A stretch of DNA of 64,000 nucleotides from Oscillospiraceae bacterium (GCA_910575265.1 CAJTEA010000009.1:1-64000); one strand, 5' to 3'; shown: positions 52,472 to 61,524, numbered from the stretch's first letter. Made by a program: numbers and translations. The notes: generated by a model not told the origin, from the sequence alone.

Positions 52472-53059
52472 ATGCTGGTCTATTATCTGCAAATGCTCGA
52501 CACGCCGGAGGAAAAAGTGCGGTTTGAGCAGATTTATCTGAAATACCGGGGCCTCATGTACCATGTGGCGGAGGACATCCTGCACAACCGCCAGGACGCG
52601 GAGGACGCGGCGCATAACGCTTTTTTGCGAATCATCAAAAAATTTTTCAGGTTTCAGAACACTCCGGCAAAGGATCTGGCCCCGCAGGTTGCGGTCATCG
52701 CCAGAAATGAAGCCATTTCGCTCCAGAGGAAGCAGAAAGGAGAAGCTCCGCTGGAGGATTGGGATGGCCTTGCCGAGCCGTCGGAGTCCATCAGCGACTA
52801 CCATGCGCTGGTGGACAGCTTTGCCCGGCTTCCCCGGACCTACCGGGCCGTCATGGAGATGAAACTGCTGTCCGGCTACTCCGATGGAGAGATCGCCGCC
52901 AAGCTGGGCCTGAGTAAAACGGCGGTCAGTACCCGGATCAGCCGGGGACGCCGGCTTCTGCGGGATATTGTGGAGCGGGAGTTGATCCAGTTGTTGACGG
53001 TGCGTTGGGCGGCGTCGGCTGTGCCGGTGAACACTGTGAGGTTGGACCCGAAGCCGTAG
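52472..53059 (+). CDS. ECF-type sigma factor, altered C-terminus
   Basis: A sigma factor with region 2 (MYHVAEDILHNRQDAEDAAH) and region 4 (SGYSDGEIAAKLGLSKTAVS TRISRGRRLL). The natural sequence seems to stop near DIVERE (about 52983); the remaining 25 codons are antisense of a CAP-domain fragment. Both functional regions are retained, so it may still work. ATG 52472 follows GGGGAGG; ATG 52439 has no ribosome site. The usual anti-sigma partner gene is missing. Confidence 0.75.
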   Translation: MLVYYLQMLDTPEEKVRFEQIYLKYRGLMYHVAEDILHNRQDAEDAAHNAFLRIIKKFFRFQNTPAKDLAPQVAVIARNEAISLQRKQKGEAPLEDWDGLAEPSESISDYHALVDSFARLPRTYRAVMEMKLLSGYSDGEIAAKLGLSKTAVSTRISRGRRLLRDIVERELIQLLTVRWAASAVPVNTVRLDPKP

Positions 53060-53306
53060 GGGTAGCCGGCGTCGACAGTGGCCTGCCCCTCCTCTGGAGC
53101 GTGATGCCAGGTGTATCGCCGGTTGGAGCAGACTTGAGCAGCATTCATCAAAGATTCACTGACTGGCAGCTCCGGCACCCCGTTGTCCTTTCGGGTCTGG
53201 TTGATGAGGCGGATCATCTCCCGCCGTATCTCCAGGTTGTCTATCAGACCGGTGTTGTCCCCGCTGGCAGGTGCTTCCGGCGCGGCGGGGGCTGCGGAGC
53301 CAACTG
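52984..53306 (-). pseudogene. CAP/SCP-domain protein, internal fragment
   Basis: The minus frame reads IDNLEIRREMIRLINQTRKD NGVPELPVSESLMNAAQ, then RRYTWHHAPEEG and TVNNWINS, the front two thirds of a CAP (cysteine-rich secretory/SCP) domain. Both the signal region and the end are missing: upstream it abuts the 173-aa gene and downstream it merges into the sigma-factor gene in opposite orientation. Confidence 0.65.
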
Positions 53307-53312
53307 TCAGTA

Positions 53313-53834
53313 TTACGGTCCCACGTTCTCCAGCGCTATAGGATACCCACTTGATAAAACTGAACCTGAATCACCAGAAATCATGAAATACAGTTTTTCA
53401 ATTTCATCATCTTTTAGGGTGCGTTCACTTTCGTCCAATGAATAGCTTTCCTGAAGATAAGACATCATCACATCAATACAATCCGTACGATTTTCAAGTT
53501 CTCGTAAGCCATTGAAGCGTCTTCTGACTGTTTCATATCCAATTTGAATTGTATCAAAAGCGTACATTTCTACCATAAATGGGTAGTCAATCACGGTTTG
53601 AAACAATGCATCTGTAGTCATATTATGCAGGATTTTTTCTGGAATTTGGCAAGCCTCTCTTAGGGCAACAACATTTTCAAGATCGATCCACTCCTGAGTA
53701 TCAGGGAGGATTGGATACTCATAGGGAGTATCAATTGTGTACTGTGGGTCGGCATTTTCAGTCTCACCTATCGTTGCTACGAATAAACATGCGATAAGCA
53801 ATAAAAAAGGTGCAATTTTCCACCTTCTTCTCAT
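53313..53834 (-). CDS. Hypothetical secreted protein
   Basis: A 173-aa protein with a signal peptide (about 1-22) and a soluble domain containing CQIPEKILHNMTTDALFQTV followed by IDYPFMVEMYAF and FNGLRELENRTD. This pattern recurs in uncharacterised secreted proteins of gut Clostridia; no function is known. Base composition is more AT-rich than the neighbours, a sign of transfer. The end (SGYPIALENVGP) abuts the CAP fragment and could itself be altered. The stretch 53835-53994 has no gene. Confidence 0.6.
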   Translation of the reverse strand: MRRRWKIAPFLLLIACLFVATIGETENADPQYTIDTPYEYPILPDTQEWIDLENVVALREACQIPEKILHNMTTDALFQTVIDYPFMVEMYAFDTIQIGYETVRRRFNGLRELENRTDCIDVMMSYLQESYSLDESERTLKDDEIEKLYFMISGDSGSVLSSGYPIALENVGP

Positions 53835-53994
53835 TTCATCCTACCTCCTCAATAAAAATTATTACACTTATATATTGTTAAAATCATATTATAAACTTAT
53901 ACAAATGTCAATTATATAAGTTTCCAATGCGAAAATTTGTTATTTTTCACAAATTCAAACAGCTTTCCCTAGCCGAAGAACCGCTATATCTGTT

Positions 53995-55230
53995 TTATAG
54001 TTCCAACTGCCGGAACACCTGTTTAGACACCAGGGCCACCAGCGCGGCCAGCGCCGCCGCCCCCAGCAGGACGGCCCAGGGGGGCAGGCTGTCGAACAGC
54101 GCCCCGTATGCCGCCTGACCCAGGGGAGAGGCGCAGTTGGCCATCGCCTGGATGCAGGCGATTACCTTACCCAACAGCTGTCCCGGCACCTGAGCCTGGA
54201 CCAGCGTGAGCAGGACGATGGTAAACAGGGTGGCCGCGGCCATGGTGGTCAGAGCCATGGCGGTAAGAATCCAATAGCTGGCGATTTCGGGCACACTGGG
54301 CAGCATCGCCAGCCCCATCACCCCCGCCATTCCAGAGCAGAGCAGCAGAAATTGGGACCCATGCCGGGGCTTCAACCGACTTCCCAGCACACCCGCCAGC
54401 ATCCCACCCAAAAGTCCGCCCAGACCCATCGCCCCCTGGGTCAGGCCCAAGTAGGCGTCGCTCATGCCAAGCACTCCGGCAATCAGTCCGGGAACCCCTA
54501 CAATCAGCGCCGCCGACATGAGCAGATTGAACGCGGCCAGCACCAACGTCACCGACAGAAACACAGGACGCTCTTTGGAGATGTACTTCCAGCTCTCCCC
54601 CAGGTCTTTTGCCACTGTGGCCAGCACCCCCTCGGAACGGGGACGCCTCTCATGGGGAATCCGAATAAAAATTTCCATCACCGCCGAGCAGAAGAAGCAC
54701 ACCCCGCCGATGGCCAGAATGGGTCCCAGGCCCCACAGTCCGAAGATGATCCCGCCCAGGACAGGTCCCAGCAGATTTGCCAGGGTGTTCACCATGTTGA
54801 TGACAGCGTTGCCCTGGGTGAGGCGCTCCGGAGGCAAAAGCAGGGGCAGGCTGGCCTGGACGGCGGGCTGATAGGCCCCGGCGATGGCGTAGAGGAGCAT
54901 TAGTGTCCCAATAATCAGCGGAATCAGGGGGGCTTTCCCCCACAGCAGGCAGTAGCACAGGGTCAGTCCGGCGGTGAGGAAATCCAGAATTACCATAACG
55001 TTCCGCTTGTTCACCCGGTCCGCCGCCGCGCCGCCGATGGGGCCCATGAGCAGCATGGGGACGAAGGAACAGGCATTCACCGCGCCGAACAGGGTGAGGG
55101 AGCCGGTCTCCCGCAGCAGATACAGAGGCAGGGCAAAGTGGAGGATGGCGTTTCCAAACAGGGAGATGATCTGTCCGATGACCACCAGGGTGAAGTCCCG
55201 GGTAAACAGGGCGCTTTTTTGTGTTTTCAT
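53995..55230 (-). CDS. MFS transporter
   Basis: A 411-aa major-facilitator protein with twelve membrane segments. The loop after segment 2 reads GPIGGAAADRVNKRNVMVIL, the family signature for drug-efflux-type members, and segment 5-6 has LANLLGPVLGG. It follows a tetR gene and has its own operator, so it is probably an inducible efflux pump. ATG 55230 follows GAAAGGAG. Confidence 0.88.
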   Translation of the reverse strand: MKTQKSALFTRDFTLVVIGQIISLFGNAILHFALPLYLLRETGSLTLFGAVNACSFVPMLLMGPIGGAAADRVNKRNVMVILDFLTAGLTLCYCLLWGKAPLIPLIIGTLMLLYAIAGAYQPAVQASLPLLLPPERLTQGNAVINMVNTLANLLGPVLGGIIFGLWGLGPILAIGGVCFFCSAVMEIFIRIPHERRPRSEGVLATVAKDLGESWKYISKERPVFLSVTLVLAAFNLLMSAALIVGVPGLIAGVLGMSDAYLGLTQGAMGLGGLLGGMLAGVLGSRLKPRHGSQFLLLCSGMAGVMGLAMLPSVPEIASYWILTAMALTTMAAATLFTIVLLTLVQAQVPGQLLGKVIACIQAMANCASPLGQAAYGALFDSLPPWAVLLGAAALAALVALVSKQVFRQLEL

Positions 55231-55251
55231 AGAGATACTCCTTTCGTATTA

Positions 55252-55268
55252 AAACCGACCGTCGGTTT
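55252..55268. promoter_or_regulatory. TetR operator before MFS gene
   Basis: AAACCGA-CCG-TCGGTTT, 22 nt before the MFS start. On the minus strand it contains ACCGACGGTC, nearly identical to ACCAACGGTC in the operator at 55962. Confidence 0.75.
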
Positions 55269-55286
55269 GTATAATACTCAAATAAA

Positions 55287-55304
55287 ACTGCCCCACGGGC
55301 AGCT
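55287..55304 (-). terminator. Short terminator after tetR
   Basis: CTGCCC-GTG-GGGCAG followed by TTTTATTT on the minus strand, 5 nt after the tetR stop. Suggests separate messages for tetR and the transporter. Confidence 0.55.
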
Positions 55305-55308
55305 TTAT

Positions 55309-55944
55309 TTATGTCCGGCAAAACTCCGCCATAGCGTCAATTAGGTCCCCGTCCAGCAGCTCAAAGCCATACTGACGGGTAAACTGGTTGAAGAAGGCGC
55401 ACCGGAGCCGGACCTGCTCCGGGGTGCTGGGCCGAAGGATAGGGTGGAGCCACAGGTCGGACAGAAGCAGCAGTACCTCAGACAGCTCCTCCGGGTGGTC
55501 GGTGTGGATGGAGCCGTCGGCGATGCCCTCCTTCAGAATGGGGAGGATATAATCCGGGGCGGCCTCCCCCAGAATGCTCTGCATCTGGAGGGCCATAAAC
55601 TTGGGATTCTCAATGAGGAAGGGTAGAATGTGGAGAATTTTCCCCTGGAAAGACAGCTCTATAGAGGTGCGAAACAGCTCCCGCAGCTTCTCCGCCCCGG
55701 TGGGACCCTTTTTGTCCCGGATTTCCGCCAGGACGGCGCTGTTGAAGTCACCCATCCGGTCTACCACGGCGATGAGGATGGCCTCCTTGGAGGCAAAGTG
55801 GTGGTAGATGGCCCCCTTGGACAGGCGGGTGGCGTCGATGATGTCCTGTAGAGTGGTTTTGTCGTAGCCCTTTTGGAGAAAGAGGGTGGACGCGGTGTCC
55901 AGAATGAGCTGTATGGTCTGCTCCGGGTGCTTGTTCCGGGCCAT
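55309..55944 (-). CDS. TetR-family repressor
   Basis: A 211-aa repressor. The N-terminal helix-turn-helix (about 9-55) reads ILDTASTLFLQKGYDKTTLQ, DATRLSKGAIYHHFASKEAI; the rest is the ligand-binding helical domain. I take ATG 55944 with GAGGGG upstream; the open extension to 56013 covers the promoter and operator. It probably represses itself and the downstream MFS gene through the two matching operators. Confidence 0.9.
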   Translation of the reverse strand: MARNKHPEQTIQLILDTASTLFLQKGYDKTTLQDIIDATRLSKGAIYHHFASKEAILIAVVDRMGDFNSAVLAEIRDKKGPTGAEKLRELFRTSIELSFQGKILHILPFLIENPKFMALQMQSILGEAAPDYILPILKEGIADGSIHTDHPEELSEVLLLLSDLWLHPILRPSTPEQVRLRCAFFNQFTRQYGFELLDGDLIDAMAEFCRT

Positions 55945-55961
55945 AGGGGCCCCTCCTCTCG

Positions 55962-56013
55962 AATACAGACCAACGGTCTGTATTATTCTAGCATAACGCC
56001 GGGACGCTGTCAA
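55962..56013 (-). promoter_or_regulatory. tetR promoter with overlapping operator
   Basis: On the minus strand TTGACA (56013-56008), 17 nt, TAGAAT (55990-55985). The operator AATACAGACC-AAC-GGTCTGTATT (55962-55984) begins right after the -10, ideal for autorepression. Confidence 0.85.
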
Positions 56014-57206
56014 CTTAAACTTGCCACAAACTGCCGCGCCACCCGGGGGGTGCGCCCGGCGTGGCGGATTTCCCAGGTCATGGCCTGGGCGTGGAGGTCC
56101 GACCGGTCCATGGAAACCCCCGCCTGGGCGGCGAGATGATCCACCAGGGCCAGATAGTCCGCCTTGTTCATGGTCAGGTAGGGGACGCGCAGGCCGAACC
56201 GCTCGGCCAGGGCGGTTTTTTCCGAAATGGTCTCAAAGGTGTCCACCTCGTCCCCCGCCCGGTCAGCGAAGGTCTGCCGCACCAGGTGGCGGCGGTTGGA
56301 GGTGGCGCAGACGCACATGTTCGCGGGCCGCTTCTCCAGGGTGCCCTCCAGAATGGTTTTCATGGAGGAGTAGGTCCGGTCGTCCTGGTCAAAGGCCAAA
56401 TCGTCGATGAACAGAATAAACTTCTGCCTCCGGCCCGCCAGGGAACGGATCAGGTCGGGCATACCGGTGAGGTTCTCCTTCTCCACCTCGATGAGACGCA
56501 GGTCCTCCATACCGGGCAGGTAGAGCATGGACTTCACCGTGGCAGACTTGCCGGTACCGCCGTCGCCAAAGAGCAGGACGTTGTTGGCCTGCCGCCCCGC
56601 CAGCATGAGCCGGGTATTCCGCTCCACCATGCCCCGCTGGTGCTCGTAGCCCAGCAGGTCCTCCGGTTTGGGGCAGTCCGGGTCGGCCACCGGCACCAGC
56701 TGGCCGTCCTCCCACAGGAAGGCCCGGTACCTGGCGAACTGGCCCGCCCCGTGGTCCCGGTAAAACCGGGTGACCGAGTCGAAGTCGAAGGGCGCCGCCG
56801 CCCGCCAACGGGGCAGGCCGGCCAGTACGGGGGCAAACTCGTTGCCCAGCAGCGGCTTCATGGCGTCGATAAAGCGGTCGCAGTCGGTCTGGGCCAGCAG
56901 GACCAGGGTGTCAATGTCCCGCCGGGCGGCGTTTTCCAGGGCGGGGTCGGAGCCGCCCCGGTCAATGAGCCGGGAGTAGGAATTCTCTGTGTACCGCAGC
57001 TGGTCCCACAGCCAGTCGCCGATCCCCTCATAGCCGTCAGCCCGCAGGACGTAGAAGCGGGAGGCGTAGCACTCCAGGGCCTCCTCCCCGTTTTTTTCGT
57101 GGAGGGCGTCCAGCAGCTCCCGGATTCCGGCAAAAAGAGGCTGGTCGGTCAGCTCCCGGCAGACGGAAATGCCCCGCAGGGCGGCCCGCAACGCGTTCAG
57201 TTCCAT
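56010..57206 (-). CDS. DUF815-type AAA+ ATPase
   Basis: A 398-aa ATP-binding protein. Walker A is GDGGTGKS (214-221), Walker B FILFIDDLAFDQ (about 263-274), with CATSNRRHLVRQTFADR after it as the sensor region. The N-terminal 190 residues are a helical domain found in this family. DUF815 ATPases resemble DnaA/DnaC-like loaders, but their target is unknown. The tetR -35 box overlaps its stop codon. GGAGATTGCT precedes the ATG. Confidence 0.85.
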   Translation of the reverse strand: MELNALRAALRGISVCRELTDQPLFAGIRELLDALHEKNGEEALECYASRFYVLRADGYEGIGDWLWDQLRYTENSYSRLIDRGGSDPALENAARRDIDTLVLLAQTDCDRFIDAMKPLLGNEFAPVLAGLPRWRAAAPFDFDSVTRFYRDHGAGQFARYRAFLWEDGQLVPVADPDCPKPEDLLGYEHQRGMVERNTRLMLAGRQANNVLLFGDGGTGKSATVKSMLYLPGMEDLRLIEVEKENLTGMPDLIRSLAGRRQKFILFIDDLAFDQDDRTYSSMKTILEGTLEKRPANMCVCATSNRRHLVRQTFADRAGDEVDTFETISEKTALAERFGLRVPYLTMNKADYLALVDHLAAQAGVSMDRSDLHAQAMTWEIRHAGRTPRVARQFVASLS

Positions 57207-57257
57207 AGCAATCTCCTTCGTTTGGCGTTTTTTCCATTTTACCGGGTAAAAGCGGCC

Positions 57258-57286
57258 TTGTCAACGGTCAAGAGACATGATAGAAT
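57258..57286 (+). promoter_or_regulatory. Promoter of dus-sigma-antisigma group
   Basis: TTGTCA (57258-57263), 17 nt, TAGAAT (57281-57286), 29 nt before the dus ATG. Confidence 0.75.
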
Positions 57287-57314
57287 GGGAAAAATAGTTT
57301 GATGTGAGGTAACT

Positions 57315-58286
57315 ATGGTCACCATTGGAGGAATTGAGATCAAAACGCCCCTGGCTTTGGGTCCCATGGCGGGGGTGACAGATATGGCCTTTCGCGCCAT
57401 CTGCCGGGAGCAGGGGGCGGGGCTGACCTGTACCGAGATGGTCAGCGCCAAGGCGCTGTGTTATCAGGACAGGAAGTCCATCCCTCTTTTAAAGATGGGA
57501 GAGAACGAGACCCCCGCCGCCGCCCAGATTTTCGGCAGCGACCCGGTTTGCATGGAGGAGGGGGCGGCCATTGCCCGCGAGGTGTCCGGAGCGGACATCA
57601 TCGACATCAACATGGGCTGTCCCGTCCCGAAGGTGGCCAACTCCGGGGACGGTTCCGGGCTGATGAAGAACCCGGACCTGGCCGTCAAGGTGGCCGAGGC
57701 CGTCATCCGGGGGGCGAAATGTCCGGTAACAGTCAAATTTCGGCTGGGCTGGGACAAGGGCTCTATCAACTGTGTGGAGTTCGCCAGGGCGATGGAGGAG
57801 GCCGGCGCGGCGGCGGTGGCGGTCCACGGACGCACCAAGGTGCAGATGTACTCCGGAACCGCCAACTGGGACTGGATCCGGGAGGTCAAAAAGGCGGTGA
57901 AGATCCCCGTCATCGCCAACGGGGATGTGTTCAAGGGGACCGACGCCCCCCGGATTTTAAAATACACCGGGGCGGACATGGCCATGATCGGACGGGGCGT
58001 GTTCGGCAACCCCTGGCTGTTTGCCCAGTGCGGAGCCGCCCTGAACGGGGAGCCCATCCCGGACATCCCTCCCCTCGCGGAGCGGTGCGACACCGCCGTC
58101 CGCCAGTTTGAGATGGCCGCCGCCAACAAGGGAGAGAAGATCGCCTGCCTGGAGGCCCGGAAGCAGTACGCCTGGTATCTCAAGGGGGTGCCTCACGCGG
58201 GGTACTATAAGGAGCAGATTGTAAAAATTACAACTCTGGAGGATGTCTACCGGGTGACGGCGGGCATCAAACGGGATTTGTGCTAG
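57315..58286 (+). CDS. dusB: tRNA-dihydrouridine synthase
   Basis: A 323-aa flavoenzyme that reduces uridines in the tRNA D-loop. It has the FMN-binding start TPLALGPMAGVTDMAFR, catalytic Cys102 in INMGCPVPKVANSGDGSGLM (positions 98-117), VKFRLGWD and VHGRTKVQMYSG, and ends with the helical tRNA-binding domain. Best fit is DusB-like, the usual Firmicutes enzyme. TGAGGTAACT precedes the ATG. The sigma gene follows after 17 nt. Confidence 0.92.
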   Translation: MVTIGGIEIKTPLALGPMAGVTDMAFRAICREQGAGLTCTEMVSAKALCYQDRKSIPLLKMGENETPAAAQIFGSDPVCMEEGAAIAREVSGADIIDINMGCPVPKVANSGDGSGLMKNPDLAVKVAEAVIRGAKCPVTVKFRLGWDKGSINCVEFARAMEEAGAAAVAVHGRTKVQMYSGTANWDWIREVKKAVKIPVIANGDVFKGTDAPRILKYTGADMAMIGRGVFGNPWLFAQCGAALNGEPIPDIPPLAERCDTAVRQFEMAAANKGEKIACLEARKQYAWYLKGVPHAGYYKEQIVKITTLEDVYRVTAGIKRDLC

Positions 58287-58303
58287 AAAAGAGGTGAGTC
58301 CTT

Positions 58304-58927
58304 GTGACCGACCTGGAACGAAGGGCGAAGCAGGGCGACCAGAGCGCCTTTGAGCAGCTGGTTTTGGACAATCAAAACAAAGTCTATTCCCTGGCCCTGC
58401 GGCTGACCGGCGACCGGGAGGCGGCGGCGGACCTGGCCCAGGAGGCCTTTGTGAAGGCGTGGCAGGGGCTGAGGTCCTTTCAGGGGGAGAGCAGCTTCGC
58501 CACCTGGGTATACCGGCTGACCACAAATGTGTGCATCGACTATCTTCGAAAGCAGAAGCGGCGGGAGGCGGTGGAGCCGGCGGTGTCGCTGGATGACACC
58601 GAAAGCGGCTGGGCCGAGCCCGCCGACTGGGAGCAGGACCCCCAGCGCCAGCTGGAGCGGTCAGAGCGGGGAAAAGCCCTGGCCCGGGGACTGGAACAGC
58701 TGCCCGGCTGGCAGCGGCGGGTGCTGGTGCTGCGGGAGCTGTCCGGGCTGAGCTATCAGGAGATCGGCGCGGCGCTGGACCTGGACCTGGGGACGGTGAA
58801 GTCCCGCATTTCCCGCGCCAGAATCTCCCTGCGAAAAATTTTGCTGGAGGACGGGAACTTTTTTGAGTACGCGCCGTCTAAACCAGCAAAGGACAACGCG
58901 GAGGGAGGTGAAGCCCGTGACCTGTGA
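58304..58927 (+). CDS. ECF sigma factor, SigW/RpoE type
   Basis: A 207-aa sigma factor. Region 2 is LALRLTGDREAAADLAQEAF and STFATWVYRLTTN-like ESSFATWVYRLTTNVCIDYL; region 4 is LSGLSYQEIGAALDLDLGTV followed by KSRISRARISLRK. It starts with GTG at 58304 with GAGGTGAG 6 nt upstream. The following gene encodes its membrane anti-sigma factor and overlaps it by 11 nt. It probably responds to envelope stress. Confidence 0.92.
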   Translation: MTDLERRAKQGDQSAFEQLVLDNQNKVYSLALRLTGDREAAADLAQEAFVKAWQGLRSFQGESSFATWVYRLTTNVCIDYLRKQKRREAVEPAVSLDDTESGWAEPADWEQDPQRQLERSERGKALARGLEQLPGWQRRVLVLRELSGLSYQEIGAALDLDLGTVKSRISRARISLRKILLEDGNFFEYAPSKPAKDNAEGGEARDL

Positions 58928-59663
58928 CAAGTATTTTGAACTGCTTTCCGCCCGGCTGGACGGCCCCTTGACCGTGGAGGAGGAGCGAGAGCTGGAGGCC
59001 CATCTAGTGGCCTGCCCGGGCTGCCAGGCAGCGGAAGCGCGGCTGGCCGCGCTCCGATCCGGTTTCGCTGAGCTGGAGGATATTCCGGCCCCCGAGGGCT
59101 TCGCCCAGGGCGTGATGGACCGCATCCGGAAGGAAAAAACAGTCATTCCCCTGTTCAAGCGGCCCCAGTTCAGGGCCGTAGTCGGGCTGGCCGCCTGTCT
59201 GGCGCTGGCGGTGGGGCTGTACAGCACGGCGCGCCTTCCGCGCAGAGAGGCGGACAAGGGGGAATTTGACCTGGTAACGCGGGGATTCAGTAAGAGCGCT
59301 TTATCCGGAGATACAGAGAACGACCTGCAAATCGCCGCCTACTCGGATTCAAACGCGTTGACGGGGAACGCGGAATATGGCGCGCAGAAGTCCGTTCCCA
59401 ACGATACCTATGACGGCGCCGCCGCTATCCCGGCTACCCCCATGGTCAACACCGATATCCTGACCCTGGACCGTATGCCCGAAGGCGGATGGGAGCTGAT
59501 TTCCCCGGAGACACCCGTCTCTTCAGAAGGTGTGTTCGTCTCGGCGGAGCTGTTTGAGGAGATCGAACAGCTGGCCGTGGAGCAAGGAATTACCACCTCC
59601 ATCACCACCAGCGGGGAGGAGGCGGAGGAGTTCGTCATCGTTGTGCTGGAGGAAATCGAATAG
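58917..59663 (+). CDS. Zinc-finger anti-sigma factor
   Basis: A 248-aa anti-sigma protein. The N-terminal zf-HC2 domain has CDKYFELLSARLDG and HLVACPGC (H29, C33, C36), which binds the partner sigma factor. A membrane segment follows at about 90-110 and an extracellular Ala/Thr/Ser-rich domain of about 135 residues completes it. The GTG at 58917 is preceded by GGAGGTGA and lies within the sigma gene. A strong terminator ends the group. Confidence 0.88.
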   Translation: MTCDKYFELLSARLDGPLTVEEERELEAHLVACPGCQAAEARLAALRSGFAELEDIPAPEGFAQGVMDRIRKEKTVIPLFKRPQFRAVVGLAACLALAVGLYSTARLPRREADKGEFDLVTRGFSKSALSGDTENDLQIAAYSDSNALTGNAEYGAQKSVPNDTYDGAAAIPATPMVNTDILTLDRMPEGGWELISPETPVSSEGVFVSAELFEEIEQLAVEQGITTSITTSGEEAEEFVIVVLEEIE

Positions 59664-59672
59664 CGCAAAATC

Positions 59673-59704
59673 AGCTCTCCGCTCTGAGCGGAGGGCTTTT
59701 TTTA
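59673..59704 (+). terminator. Terminator after anti-sigma gene
   Basis: AGCTCTCCGC with GCGGAGGGCT around TCTGA, followed by a run of seven T. Confidence 0.9.
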
Positions 59705-59755
59705 ATTCCGGCCAAAATCCCGCCCAACTAAGAATCATGGAAGAGGGTTCCCCAA

Positions 59756-60421
59756 TTATTGAAACTGCCGGTTTTTGAATTCCGCGATAAACCGGATGCC
59801 CCAGATGGGGAACAGACCGTGGATGTACTTCTTGTTGCCCCACTGTGTGCCAGCTACATGGCGGAGCCTGGCACAGACCAGCATCAAAGCAGAATTGCCA
59901 TCCGGGAAGCAACCCACTACTCTGGCGCGGCGGCGGATCTCCCGGTTGAGGCGTTCCATGACATTGTTGGCGCGGATACGAGTCCAGTGTTCGCTGGGAA
60001 AGTCGCAATAGGTCAGCGTCTCTTCAATGCCGTCTTCTACCTTCTTTGCGGCCTCGCTCAGCTTCATGGTACGAAGCTTCTCCACCACAGATTCAGCCTT
60101 CTCCCGAGCAGCTTTTTTGCTCTCTTGGGCGTGGATTGCCTTAAGCATCTTAGTCACCAGCTTGACTCCGTCCAGGCCGCGGCCTCGCAGCCACTGGAAG
60201 AAGCTGACCCAACTGGCCTTGTCCTCTTTCATATCCTCAGCGGCGCCTAAAACCTCACGGTATCCGTCCTCATTTACCGCAATCGCCACCAGAACGGCTA
60301 CATTCTCATACTCTCCTCCCCAGTTCCGCCGCAGATAGATCCCGTCCACATAGACATACGGATAGTGTCCGCCCTGTAAAGGCCGGTTGCGCCAATCCTC
60401 AATGTGGACATACGCTTTCAA
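59756..60421 (-). pseudogene. IS256 transposase, internally deleted
   Basis: The frame contains KAYVHIEDWRNRPLQGGHYP, YVYVDGIYLRR, VLGAAEDMKEDKASWVSFFQ and WLRGRGLDGVKL, then jumps to VTKMLKAIHAQESKK. The roughly 45 residues between, with the second catalytic Asp in the usual GDKCLGM, are gone without loss of frame. The beginning of the gene is missing and the end after GTQWGNKKY is replaced by unrelated residues. It cannot be active. Confidence 0.85.
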
Positions 60422-60433
60422 AAGAGACTCCCT

Positions 60434-61195
60434 TCAGGCGGGGCACATGGAGCGTAACATCGCCGGAGGTGGTGGTAAGGTTTCGGCTGTAGTGACCACT
60501 ACGGTACCCCCGGCGAGCCTCATTCCGCTCATACTGGCCTGCTCCAGCTTGCGGTGAAAATCCCGGCTGGTATATTGAAAGCCTCTGTCACTGTGAAACA
60601 GGGGATGTGCGTCAGGATTGGCTTTTACCGCCTTGTCAAAGATTTTGAATACCAGTGGGTTATCGTTGCTGTCACCGACCACGGCGGCTACAATACGCCT
60701 GTCATATAGGTCTAAAATCGCGCTGAGATAGATTTTATGAACGGCAGCACCTTCGTACCACTTGAATTCGGTTACATCGGTAAGCCACTTTTCATTTGGC
60801 TTGTCCGCATGGAATTGGCGGTTCAGCAAGTTCTCCGCAACATATTGAGGATTTTTCGCCCGCCTGGTACACCCTTGATTCGCATACTTGATGGTGGACT
60901 TGATATCCTTTATCCGGCAGATGCGCAGCACCCGTTTGTCATTGACATGGATACCGTGATCGTGCAGTAGATCATCGTTGATCCGGCGATACCCTTTATC
61001 CGGATTTTGGGAATGGATATGTTCGATTTTTTCAGCAAGCCTCTGATTTTCCAAGGTTCTTTGACTCAGTTTTCCGGAAGCCCACTTATGATAGGCCGAG
61101 CGCGCCACATGGAGCAGCTTGCAGGACATTTCAATGGGATACCCATAGAGCTCATGGCATTTTTGAATGACTTTGTAAACGGACTGCTGTCTCAC
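60434..61195 (-). pseudogene. IS3-family orfB, C-terminally truncated
   Basis: The N-terminal HTH_21 region (KGYRRINDDLLHDHGIHV) and two catalytic Asp blocks (LTDVTEFK and HSDRGFQYTS) are present. After LEQASM the frame runs into 27 unrelated residues, so the glutamate block that completes the DDE triad is lost. It overlaps orfA by 4 nt, keeping the start signal for translation. The truncation point abuts the IS256 fragment. Confidence 0.85.
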
Positions 61196-61524
61196 TTGGG
61201 AGAGGCACTCCCCCCTTCTATCCCGTTCAATTTTTTTAGCAGCGTGTTCTCCATTTCCGCCAGATACAGCTTATGCTTCAACTGCTTGATCTCGATCTGT
61301 GCTTCCTCCAGTTCTGTACGCGGCGTCTGGTCTTTCTTCCGCCGGCCCCGCCGATCCTCCAGACCCGCTTCACCCAATTCCTCAAATCGTAGTGTCCATG
61401 TGCGAACCTGCTGGTAGCTCACCTGATATTTTTGCGCGATCTCTCCGTAGTTCTTCCCTGATGCGATACACTCCTTTGCTATCTGAACCCGCTCCTCCTG
61501 GGTCGTTGTCCTGCCTTGCTTCAT
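61192..61524 (-). CDS. IS3-family orfA (helix-turn-helix protein)
   Basis: A 110-aa protein with a helix-turn-helix (RVQIAKECIASGKNYGEIAQ, KYQVSYQQVRTWTLRFEELG) and a leucine-zipper-like helix (LEEAQIEIKQLKHKLYLAEM) at the end. It would bind the element ends together with orfB. This frame is complete, but orfB next to it is broken, so the element is not autonomous. GGAGGCGG precedes the ATG. Confidence 0.88.
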   Translation of the reverse strand: MKQGRTTTQEERVQIAKECIASGKNYGEIAQKYQVSYQQVRTWTLRFEELGEAGLEDRRGRRKKDQTPRTELEEAQIEIKQLKHKLYLAEMENTLLKKLNGIEGGSASPK

